In this document: in pieces, positions 1-7,480 of the stretch
How the letters are laid out: every line of letters begins with the position of its first letter
Position numbering within the stretch: the stretch's first letter is position 1
DNA from: Haliea alexandrii
GTDB lineage: Bacteria; Pseudomonadota; Gammaproteobacteria; Pseudomonadales; Halieaceae
DNA length: 64,000 nt
Reading direction: 5' to 3'
Assembly: GCF_003719295.1 (NCBI RefSeq)
Contig: NZ_RFLW01000003.1
Coordinates: 248,001-312,000 of the forward strand
Made by a program: the position numbers and the translations under genes
Notes under the pieces: model-generated
Databases searched by the model: none
The model's input: only the letters and a program-made list of their open reading frames with translations
What the model was told of the DNA's origin: nothing

Positions 1-89
1 TCAAAGTCACTTGCTAATGCAGCCTGAACCAGCAGTAAAGACTAAACCAGTATTTCCGAACGTTTCACCCAGAGGATAACGCATAAAGC

Positions 90-420
90 GCACTTTTATC
101 ACTTTCGCAGGGAATGGTTGCATGCCTTGCCTCTCCCATAGCCTACGCCGCTGATTCGTCTGGCACTCTGTGTTTGGGGGCCCCGAAAGGAAGACGGTCG
201 ACAATGTCTTCAGCCACCAGTCCGGTTACTCACCTTACGTTGGCCGCAATTTCCAAACATTCCCTTTTTTTGAGGATCCACATCTACACACCTCGCTCTC
301 CATGACTGCGCGCGCTTTAAGCGCCAGGCTGACACCAGCAGATGCCTACCGCTTCGCCCGTGGCGAAGAGGTCATTGCCTCCATGGGGCAAGGCACCAAA
401 CTGCCACGCCCACGCTTACG
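90..420 (+). pseudogene. DUF3604 family protein, N-terminal remnant
   Basis: Two overlapping frames together spell the beginning of a DUF3604 (PHP-like, metal-dependent) protein. A hydrophobic signal-peptide-like stretch ending in SPIAYAADSSGT is read in the frame of position 114. From about 170 the frame shifts by one or two bases and continues with FGGPERKTVDNVF, then DPHLHTSLS and LTPADAYRFARGEEV. The latter motifs match the intact paralogue at 11558-13405 (DTHLHTSLS, RTPADAYDLALGKEI). The first metal-ligand motif has decayed (D-T-H to D-P-H), and all similarity stops near 420 where the catalytic core should begin. This is a frameshifted, 3'-truncated fossil. The remaining bases to 629 show no gene. 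Confidence 0.72.
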
Positions 421-629
421 TCAGCGTAGTAGGGGACAAACTGTTGATTGCTATAATTCAGCCTTGAATCTGGCAACTTGTAATTCGCTTGCATCGCACT
501 GAGTGATAAACCTCATAAACCACAACGTACGCATCAATGTCCTATAGCTCAAAGCCGGTAAACGGGTGCTGCCGATGTTGCACTGCGCTAGACTGAAGTC
601 ACCGTTTGAGCATAAGTAGGTAGGCCACC

Positions 630-1346
630 ATGTGGAACGAGCGATACAACACCCAAGACTATATTTACGGTGAGGAGCCTAACACCTTCCTGGCGGCAAA
701 TTTTCAGATAATCCCCAAAGGCAAAGTATTATGCCTCGCTGAGGGCGAGGGCCGGAATGCAGTGTTCCTCGCCCGGCAGGGCTACGAGGTCACCGCTGTG
801 GACCAGTCCGATGTTGGCCTTGAAAAGGCGAAAAGATTGGCTACTAAACACGGCGTGCACATTCACTGCATCCACGCCGACCTGGAACATTTTGATCTTG
901 GCACTAACCAATGGGATGGAATAGTTTCCTTTTTCTGCCATGTACCACGCCAGCTTCGCGAAAGCCTGCACCGCAATGTAACTAAAGCACTGAAGCGCGG
1001 TGGCATTTTTCTGCTCGAGGCTTACACAGCAAAGCAACTGGACTACGGCACTGGAGGCCCGCCCGTTGCGGAACTGATGATGAGTAAGGCAGCCCTGGAA
1101 CAAGAACTAGCAGGGCTGCAGTTCGATTATCTTGAAGAACTTGAACGGGACGTCATCGAAGGAAGCCACCACACGGGACGCGGCGCCGTGGTTCAGGCGA
1201 TCGCGGTGAATCCCCTGCGACGCTATCAGGTATCAAGCAACCGCGGTTCGGCCACGCACAAGCTGCGTTATGTGGAATCGGGTGGCGGAGAACGTGACGC
1301 CAACTGCACCCTTTGCAAACCCGCCATCGCACCACGAGAAGACTAA
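630..1346 (+). CDS. class I SAM-dependent methyltransferase, TehB/thiopurine-like
   Basis: Predicted cytoplasmic methyltransferase of 238 residues. The SAM-binding motif I is visible as LAEGEGRNAVFLA at residues 36-48, followed by the acidic residue of motif II in TAVDQS (D58), and a GGIFLLEAY strand typical of post-motif III. The N-terminus MWNERY..YIYGEEPN is characteristic of the small TehB-like family whose substrates are often tellurite, thiopurines or unknown small molecules. Members usually end around residue 195-200 after the GRGAVVQAIA strand. Here a further ~40 residues of low-complexity, Arg/Gly/Cys-rich sequence follow, suggesting a lost stop or a fused tail. It stands alone between a pseudogene and a convergent cluster. 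Substrate unknown. Confidence 0.8.
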   Translation: MWNERYNTQDYIYGEEPNTFLAANFQIIPKGKVLCLAEGEGRNAVFLARQGYEVTAVDQSDVGLEKAKRLATKHGVHIHCIHADLEHFDLGTNQWDGIVSFFCHVPRQLRESLHRNVTKALKRGGIFLLEAYTAKQLDYGTGGPPVAELMMSKAALEQELAGLQFDYLEELERDVIEGSHHTGRGAVVQAIAVNPLRRYQVSSNRGSATHKLRYVESGGGERDANCTLCKPAIAPRED

Positions 1347-1514
1347 CAGGTGGATGCGGATGCCCATTCCCTTTGGGAAGACGGCTCGCCCTCAGGAGAA
1401 CGAGTGATGGAAATATAACGATTCTGCGAGGAAAGAACGGCCGCTAACAACATCTCCCGGCAGAGTTATGTGCAGCGAAATCTGCATGTTTATCCGGGTT
1501 CTCCGTCAGTGCAT

Positions 1515-3125
1515 CTAATCTATAGAGGGCATACTCTCTGCCATTTGTCGAAGCTCGGTTTTCGTGACCTTGTCCATTGTTCCTCTCGGTAAAGCATCGA
1601 TAAGGTAGACCGCGCGCGGTGCCTTGAAATCTGCCAACTTCTCTTTACAGTGCTCAAGAATCCTGGATTTCAATTCTTCTTGTTGTGCTTCCGAATCCAC
1701 ACTTGCCTCTATGAATGCGACGGATACCATATCCAGCATCGAATGATGCTTGGCAACCACAGCCACATCTGACACACCCGGCACCTCTCGAACGCAATTT
1801 TCCACCTCCAAAGCAGAAACATTTTCTCCGCCGACTTTCAGGACGTCTTTGTCACGATCGCAAAAGAAAAAGTTGCCTTCGGGCCCCAAACGCACCCAGT
1901 CGCCTGTTTTGAACCAGCCGTTTTTCGTGAAGGCTTTCTCGTTAGCTTCTTCGTTGTCGAAGTATTCCAGAAAGATCGTCACGCCTCGTGTGCCGTGGAC
2001 CCATAGCTCTCCTGTTTCTCCCTCTCCACAAAGCTCGCCCGTCTCAGGGTTGACTATCGCCAGATTGTAGCCTGGCACAGGTTTGCCGATAGAGTTTCTG
2101 GGATATTCTTGAAATTCACAGGATCGGGTTGCGTTGCTTACCATTTCGGTCATACCCCAACATGCATAGGGCCTGACTTTCAGCCATTCGCCAATTTCCG
2201 GCACAATTACGCCCATGGCCAGTACGCGCAGACTGTGTTGCTCTGGCACCGGATACGCCGCAATGGCCTTGAACACAAAAGAGACGACAGAACAATGGGT
2301 GACCTGGTGTTTCTGAATAACCTCCCAGAAACGACTCGACGAGAATTTCGGCTGCAGCACCAACGCGGCGCCAACCCCCAGAGAGCCCCAAACGCCCCAG
2401 CCCATCGCGTTAACGTGGAACAATGGAAGAAACGCCAGGAACTTGTCGCTACTGCGATAGTCCATCGAAGCGGTGCTCATCCTGCCTGCCCAAAGTGCAT
2501 TGGCATGCGTGTGCACAACAGCCTTGGGCCTGCTGGTCGTTCCTGATGTGTACATAATTCCGACCGGCAACATCGGCTCGGGATCTCGCGCTGGCGCCAT
2601 GGAAGCGTCGCCATAAAGCGCCTCGAACGATTCACAGGCATCAGGAATGCGATCGAGTTCGGGTGTCACACCAGAATCTGTGCTGGTAACAAAGACTGAC
2701 CGGCATGTTTGCGCGTTGGATAGCACCAGTGGAGCGTATTTTGGCTGCGTAATGGCGAGCACCGCGTTGGTATGCTCAGCGAAATACCGAATATCAGCAG
2801 CAACGCAACGTGTATTTGTTACTACACTAACCGCGCCTATTTTTGCGCAGGCATAGAAAACGAGTATCGTTTCAGGACAATTGTCAGCGTGAATCAGAAC
2901 CCTATCGCCCTTCTGCACACCCCTGGCGCACAAGCCCGCCGCAATTTCGTCGGACTCTTCATCCAGCTGCCGATAAGTCCAGACCGCTTCAATGCCGCTC
3001 TTGGGCTCCCATATCAGTGCCGGACGTTCCGCTTGATTTGCAGCACGCTGCCTAAGTAACGAAGGCACATCCTGCCCCGCGAATTCATAGGTTTGCGCCG
3101 CATGAATCGGATCTATGTCTATCAT
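1515..3125 (-). CDS. AMP-binding acyl-CoA synthetase
   Basis: ATP-dependent ligase of 536 residues that would activate a carboxylic acid to its CoA thioester through an acyl-adenylate. The nucleotide loop is at residues 191-201 (MYTSGTTSRPK, with Ser in place of the usual Gly). It is followed by WGMTE (A5), GWFKTGDW (A7) and DRDKDVLKVGGENVS (A8). The C-terminal catalytic lysine motif is PRGTMDKV near residue 519. No signal peptide. Its start overlaps the stop of the upstream hot-dog gene by four bases (ATGA), so the two are translationally coupled. With two hydratase-like genes upstream and a thiolase-like gene divergently placed, it probably starts a beta-oxidation-type degradation of a specialised acid. 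The actual acid cannot be told. Confidence 0.9.
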   Translation of the reverse strand: MIDIDPIHAAQTYEFAGQDVPSLLRQRAANQAERPALIWEPKSGIEAVWTYRQLDEESDEIAAGLCARGVQKGDRVLIHADNCPETILVFYACAKIGAVSVVTNTRCVAADIRYFAEHTNAVLAITQPKYAPLVLSNAQTCRSVFVTSTDSGVTPELDRIPDACESFEALYGDASMAPARDPEPMLPVGIMYTSGTTSRPKAVVHTHANALWAGRMSTASMDYRSSDKFLAFLPLFHVNAMGWGVWGSLGVGAALVLQPKFSSSRFWEVIQKHQVTHCSVVSFVFKAIAAYPVPEQHSLRVLAMGVIVPEIGEWLKVRPYACWGMTEMVSNATRSCEFQEYPRNSIGKPVPGYNLAIVNPETGELCGEGETGELWVHGTRGVTIFLEYFDNEEANEKAFTKNGWFKTGDWVRLGPEGNFFFCDRDKDVLKVGGENVSALEVENCVREVPGVSDVAVVAKHHSMLDMVSVAFIEASVDSEAQQEELKSRILEHCKEKLADFKAPRAVYLIDALPRGTMDKVTKTELRQMAESMPSID

Positions 3126-3565
3126 TTTCGAGGCAGCCTGATGGTTGCTTTGCCGGGTGTGGTCGGCCCATACTCGCTGTTTACAAGATTGATCTCGAGA
3201 TCGACAAGCGCCCTGCCGTCTTCGAATCTCTTTTCAACCACCTTTCCGCTGGCCGTCACCTCAGAACCCTGAGGGTTCATGCCGCGCATCTGAAACCCCA
3301 TGTTCTCGACCCAGCCGGAAGGCCCAATCCAGTCAGTCATCAACCTCCCGAGTAAGGCTGTCGTCCACCCCGTGTTATAGAAAATATTGGGAATGCCACT
3401 GTCCTTGGCGTAGTCAATATCGTGGTGTATCCGGCTCCAGTCCTGGGAACCGCTCACCTGAAGGACCATCGCAGTGCTATCGAGAGCGAGAGTAATTTCA
3501 GGCAGACAATCTCCGACCTGCACGTCATCCCAGTATCTTTCCGCTACAAAGTCTGTGTCGCTCAT
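3122..3565 (-). CDS. MaoC-like hot-dog dehydratase subunit
   Basis: A 147-residue single hot-dog protein. The stretch containing SQDWSRIHHDIDYAKDSGIPNIFYNTGW resembles the MaoC/R-hydratase signature (D/N-x-x-x-x-H plus downstream G-x-P). The Asp-x5-His pair (D42-H47/H48 region) is in the position of the catalytic dyad of R-specific enoyl-CoA hydratases. It lies 18 bases after the 188-residue hot-dog gene and overlaps the ligase start. Paired small MaoC-like genes commonly encode the two halves of a heteromeric enoyl-CoA hydratase, as in steroid side-chain degradation; I infer the same arrangement here. Partner and substrate need biochemical proof. Confidence 0.8.
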   Translation of the reverse strand: MSDTDFVAERYWDDVQVGDCLPEITLALDSTAMVLQVSGSQDWSRIHHDIDYAKDSGIPNIFYNTGWTTALLGRLMTDWIGPSGWVENMGFQMRGMNPQGSEVTASGKVVEKRFEDGRALVDLEINLVNSEYGPTTPGKATIRLPRK

Positions 3566-3583
3566 TGCTTCTCTCCCCCTTTC

Positions 3584-4150
3584 TCAGCTCGCTTTCCGCT
3601 CATCGTCTTCCGCTATTTGCGCCGGCGAACGATGAATCAACAACGTATTTCGCCACCTCGCAACCACTGCATCATCTTGATTGAAAAACGACGTTTCCGT
3701 AGTAATCCAGACCGCATAGGGATCGTATTTTATGGGCTTCACAATGACATCCGCTATTCGTAACTCAAGGCGCAGAGTATCGCCAACGCGAACAGGTTCC
3801 AGGAAGTCCCACTGCACCTCCATGTTCATGCCGCGATCACCGGGCACCGGAACCCCGAATGTTACCCCCCCCTCAGTCATCTCGACATCACCCTGCTCGG
3901 GAGGCCAGGGGCCGTTGGAAGCAAAGTAGGTCAGCAGCATTGAAGGCGGCACAATCACCGCGCCGTAGGGGCCTCTCTTTGCAATAGCGGGATCCAGAAA
4001 AGCGGGATTGCGATCTCCAACCATATGGCAATGTCTGCGTATGGGGTCGAGTTCTACGGGGTAGCGACCCTGGCTGGTGCTGATCAGGCGATTGATCCAG
4101 TTGTCGCGTACTTCGTCAATGTCATAATCCAAAGGGTGCACTCTGCTCAC
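3584..4150 (-). CDS. FAS1-like (MaoC N-terminal type) dehydratase subunit
   Basis: A 188-residue hot-dog protein of the 'FAS1-like dehydratase' class, recognised by the block DPIRRHCHMVGDRNPAFLDPAIAKRGPYGAVIVPPSML, an HxxVGDxNPxxxD..A...G...APP pattern. I choose the GTG at 4150 as start because a strong GAGGAG lies about seven bases upstream. The 32 extra codons available upstream are Cys/Trp-rich and unlike the family. It is the first gene of the minus-strand unit hydratase-hydratase-ligase and is divergent from the TetR gene. The C-terminal half carries the second strand set (NMEVQWDFLEPVRVGDTLRLELRI). Probably forms a heterodimer with the next gene product. Confidence 0.8.
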   Translation of the reverse strand: MSRVHPLDYDIDEVRDNWINRLISTSQGRYPVELDPIRRHCHMVGDRNPAFLDPAIAKRGPYGAVIVPPSMLLTYFASNGPWPPEQGDVEMTEGGVTFGVPVPGDRGMNMEVQWDFLEPVRVGDTLRLELRIADVIVKPIKYDPYAVWITTETSFFNQDDAVVARWRNTLLIHRSPAQIAEDDERKAS

Positions 4151-4299
4151 ATAAAACTCCTCAAACCACGTCGTGTACACAGCACCGATCCCGCTGCAGA
4201 GACACCACACGGATGCGCTCGACCAGTGAAACGGCCTTGTCTGCACAAATAATACACGCGGACCTCTTTTTTACAATCTATTTGTATTTTTATTATCTA

Positions 4300-4335
4300 T
4301 TGGCATTATATTTGTTAGCGCGTAGAATTTTACGC
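4300..4335 (+). promoter_or_regulatory. sigma70-type promoter with overlapping palindromic operator for the TetR gene
   Basis: A -35 hexamer TTGGCA (4300-4305) and a -10 hexamer TAGAAT (4323-4328) are separated by exactly 17 bases and point to the TetR gene at 4352. The -10 sits inside a near-perfect 16-base palindrome, GCGTAGAATTTTACGC (4320-4335, one mismatched pair), a typical TetR-family operator geometry. Binding there would block transcription, so autorepression is the natural reading. The divergent hydratase promoter region is within 200 bases and may share control. Confidence 0.6.
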
Positions 4336-4351
4336 TCTCAGAGGGTAGACA

Positions 4352-5053
4352 ATGAACTTGCACGAAAGAGGCAAAACAAGACGCAAGCAACGTATCCTCG
4401 ATGCAGTTGTCGAGATCGTGGACGATGAGGGCATAGCTGGCCTGACAGTATCTCGGGTTAGCGAGAGAGCGGAAGTTAGCGTCAAGACACTCTATAACCT
4501 GGTGGGATCACTGCCTGAGATTCTCGATGAAATGTCAGGCGCACTGTTCAGCAGTTTGAAAGACCAGCTTCAAGCCATCGATAACGCCGAGGATCCAAAA
4601 CGGTATTTCGACGAATTCGTCGAGAAGAGTAAGCTGTTCCTGCAGAGCGATGAAAAAAGGTACCGCGCGGCACTCACGGCCATCCTGTATAGCAATATCG
4701 CGAGCGGTCGATCATACCGCCATACGCCCTCTGCTAGCGGTCAGTTCAAGTTCATTGCGAAAGGAATCCGTCTTTTTCGAGATCAAGGCTACCTCCGATC
4801 AACGGTCAACATAGAACTGTTGGCGGAGCAAATGCTATATGCCGAAGCAATGCTGCTCGAATTATGGGCAACAAAGCTGATTGATTTGGAGAGGTACGAT
4901 CTAACCTACAGATACCATCTTTGGACGCTCATCAGAGCCTGGGCGGCTGAATCTTTTACCGGCTATGCCGACAGCGCCATTCTTGATGTGCAAAAAAGGC
5001 TGGTTTCTCTTGAAAGTGATCGTCACTCACCAACAACACTGCAAGGAATTTAG
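4352..5053 (+). CDS. TetR/AcrR family transcriptional regulator
   Basis: A 233-residue TetR-type repressor. The N-terminal helix-turn-helix runs over about residues 10-55 (RRKQRILDAVVEIVDDEG..GLTVSRVSERAEVSVKTLYNLVGS). The C-terminal ~170 residues are a helical ligand domain without obvious homology. The start has AGAGGG about six bases upstream. It is divergent from the acyl-CoA ligase/hydratase unit and one base upstream of the thiolase-like gene, so it likely senses a CoA ester or acid of this pathway. Recognition residues lie in SVKTLYNLVG, with VKTLYN instead of the more common RGTLYH/Y. Confidence 0.88.
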   Translation: MNLHERGKTRRKQRILDAVVEIVDDEGIAGLTVSRVSERAEVSVKTLYNLVGSLPEILDEMSGALFSSLKDQLQAIDNAEDPKRYFDEFVEKSKLFLQSDEKRYRAALTAILYSNIASGRSYRHTPSASGQFKFIAKGIRLFRDQGYLRSTVNIELLAEQMLYAEAMLLELWATKLIDLERYDLTYRYHLWTLIRAWAAESFTGYADSAILDVQKRLVSLESDRHSPTTLQGI

Positions 5054-5054
5054 G

Positions 5055-6533
5055 ATGAAAGACCTGCCAAAATCTACACCTGTTATTGTTGGTATCGGTA
5101 TTAGAAACCAAAAAGAATCAGATCCCACATTAGCGGCCAATGCCATTGAACTCATGATTGCCTCTGTCAATGCGGCTGCGGAAGATGCAGGGACCAACAA
5201 GCTACTCGAGGAATGCGACACCATCATGGTTCCCCACGGGTTGTGGAGCTACAGTGATCCCGCGCGACTGATTGCTCGCGCAGTGGGCGCACACAAGAGC
5301 ACAACACTGCTGGCAGAGGTTGGCGTATTACAGACAACACTCTTGGGTGAAGCGGCAAAGCGCATCGCCAACAAGGAAGCGGAGGTGGTGGTTGTCACGG
5401 GTGGGGAGGCTCGGTACCGCGGCTTGATGGGTGAAATCAATGGCTTGGAGCTGGACGATACTGTGCAGGAAAACGAGGCGCCAGATGAGCTATTGAAACC
5501 AAAGGCAGACATGTGGCTAAAGGCTGAAAGCAATGCCGGTCTGGGAATGCCCGTTGGCTACTACGCGATACTGGAGATTGCACGGAGACACGCTTTACAT
5601 CAGAACGTTGAAGAACACAGGGATTACCTCGGCAAGCTGTATAGTCATTTCGCCGATATTGCGATGAAGAATCCACATGCATGGAAGCAAGAGGCGGTGA
5701 CCGCAGATGAGATTCGCAACCCGTCGGGGAAAAATAGCATGCTTGCCTTTCCGTACACCAAGAAGCACAACACGTCCTGGAACGTTGACCAATCGTCAGC
5801 CCTTATTTTTTGCTCAGTTGAAAAAGCCGAAGCCCTGAACATACCGCGCTCACAGTGGATATTCCCCAGAGCCATTGTCGAATCCAACCACATGAATTGT
5901 GTCTCCCAAAACGCTGACCTATCACGATCGATTGGCGCTGATATCGCAGCGCAACGCACACTTGAAGTGGCAAGCATGAACGCCGCGGATTTGGACTATA
6001 TCGACCTGTATAGTTGTTTCCCGATTGCGGTCCAGTCTTACGCTACCGCTTTGCAAGTTGCGTCTACACAGGAATACACCTTCACGGGCGGCATGCCATT
6101 CGCCGGCGGCCCACTGAACAACTACGTTTTGCAAACTACGTGTCGGCTCGTGGAGCTGCTACGCACGAAAACCAAGTCTCACGGCTTGATCAGTGCCGTA
6201 TCAGGAATGCTGACAAAACAGGGGTTTGGAATATTTTCCACTCTTCCACCGGAGTCAGGATTCATCTTTGACGATGTGACCAAACAGGTCGCTCAAGAGA
6301 ATCCGCCTTTGGAGGTACTGGAGAGTTATGTAGGCAATGCAAAAATAGCGAGTTACACCGTTCTTTATGAACAGGGAACGCCATCGCGGTTGGTAGCGAT
6401 TTGCGATACCCCAACTCGACAACGCGTGGTAGCCGTCAATGAAGAGCAAGATGTCATGGATCGAGCGATGCGTGATGATTTATGCGAAAAGGCGGTATCG
6501 ATCAATGGCAACCAGCTGGCCTTGAGTCGATAA
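5055..6533 (+). CDS. thiolase-superfamily protein (SCP2/acetyl-CoA acetyltransferase-like)
   Basis: A 492-residue thiolase-fold protein. The start at 5055 (MKDLPK) follows AAGGA and begins one base after the TetR stop; the longer frame overlapping tetR is discarded. Family features are VIVGIG near the N-terminus, VVVVTGGEA around residue 110-115, DLDYIDLYSCFPIAVQ in the SCP2-thiolase 'HDCF' position, and MPFAGGPLNNYVLQTTCRL. The usual nucleophilic cysteine of the first half is not seen at its expected place (VGVLQTTLLGEA), and the C-terminal CxG motif is SGMLTKQG. It may therefore be a non-thiolytic carbon-carbon lyase (retro-aldolase type) or acyl carrier rather than a true thiolase. The last ~100 residues resemble an OB-like extension. 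Confidence 0.78.
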   Translation: MKDLPKSTPVIVGIGIRNQKESDPTLAANAIELMIASVNAAAEDAGTNKLLEECDTIMVPHGLWSYSDPARLIARAVGAHKSTTLLAEVGVLQTTLLGEAAKRIANKEAEVVVVTGGEARYRGLMGEINGLELDDTVQENEAPDELLKPKADMWLKAESNAGLGMPVGYYAILEIARRHALHQNVEEHRDYLGKLYSHFADIAMKNPHAWKQEAVTADEIRNPSGKNSMLAFPYTKKHNTSWNVDQSSALIFCSVEKAEALNIPRSQWIFPRAIVESNHMNCVSQNADLSRSIGADIAAQRTLEVASMNAADLDYIDLYSCFPIAVQSYATALQVASTQEYTFTGGMPFAGGPLNNYVLQTTCRLVELLRTKTKSHGLISAVSGMLTKQGFGIFSTLPPESGFIFDDVTKQVAQENPPLEVLESYVGNAKIASYTVLYEQGTPSRLVAICDTPTRQRVVAVNEEQDVMDRAMRDDLCEKAVSINGNQLALSR

Positions 6534-6598
6534 AGAAAAGGCTCAAAGCACGCACGCAAGTCAATGCTTTATCCTTTCAAAGCCACCTCGACGCTGCT

Positions 6599-7258
6599 TT
6601 AATCCAGCTTCAACCATTTCCTGAGGCTACGCCCAATTTCCTCAATTTCCTCCATGCACACTTCGTGTTGCATGGGGTACGTGCGGTACTTTGGCGCAAA
6701 GCCCATGCTTTGTAGTATCTGGCTCGCAGTATGGCCCATTGTTTCCGGAACCATGGGATCTTGAGTGCCATGAAAAATATCGATAGGCAGCGCCTTGTTT
6801 GCGTCCGACAGGCTCACTTCCCTGGCGGTAGCGAAATAGGTAGAAAGCGCCAACAAGCCTGCCAGGGGCTTTGGGTAGGACAACGCCGTATGGTAGGCAA
6901 CCGCACCTCCCTGACTGAACCCGGCAATCACGATCCGCTCACTCGCTATACCGGCTTCCAATTCACGCAGGATCAGTTCCCGAACGGAGGCTGAGGACGA
7001 TTCTATTTGCTCCAGGTCAATCTCTCGCTCAATCGACATGGCAAGTATGTCGTACCACGCCGGCATCACCCTACCGCTATTAATAGTGATGGGGATCTCA
7101 GGGGCATGGGGAAAAATGAAACGCACACAATGACCCTTGGGCAATCCCAGATGTGGAACGACCGGCACAAAATCGTGGCCGCTCGCCCCTAAACCATGCA
7201 GCCAAATTACCGAGGCGTCCGCCGGCCCATTGGGTTCCAATATTTCACAATCAAGCAA
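6599..7258 (-). CDS. carboxylesterase/phospholipase of the EstB (acyl-protein thioesterase-like) family
   Basis: A 219-residue cytoplasmic serine esterase. It opens with VIWLHGLGASGHDFVPV (oxyanion HGLG loop). Ser115 lies in GFSQGG, Asp167 in HGTQDP and His198 in YPMQHEV, a complete catalytic triad at normal family spacing. The start is a TTG (7258) with GGGGAG eight to nine bases upstream, unusual but best supported. Convergent with the thiolase-like gene, 65 bases away. Family members hydrolyse short-chain esters or lysophospholipids; a role with the neighbouring acyl-CoA pathway is only suggested by position. Confidence 0.87.
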   Translation of the reverse strand: MLDCEILEPNGPADASVIWLHGLGASGHDFVPVVPHLGLPKGHCVRFIFPHAPEIPITINSGRVMPAWYDILAMSIEREIDLEQIESSSASVRELILRELEAGIASERIVIAGFSQGGAVAYHTALSYPKPLAGLLALSTYFATAREVSLSDANKALPIDIFHGTQDPMVPETMGHTASQILQSMGFAPKYRTYPMQHEVCMEEIEEIGRSLRKWLKLD

Positions 7259-7480
7259 GATCCAACTCCCCAGTATGCAGAATGTCTTCAGGATATCATG
7301 GCTTTCTCTGGCAAAAAATTTAGCCGTGACTTACCCCCGCGCTGGGAACAGCAGTTCATGGTTGCAATCGCTTATTCCATAAGCTGATTGGTATAACCAT
7401 GCGAATTACCAAGCGCAAACGATACTCAACAAGCTCTCTCGAACTCGTCTACCGAACCTCCTGGCGACGAAATTTACGAC

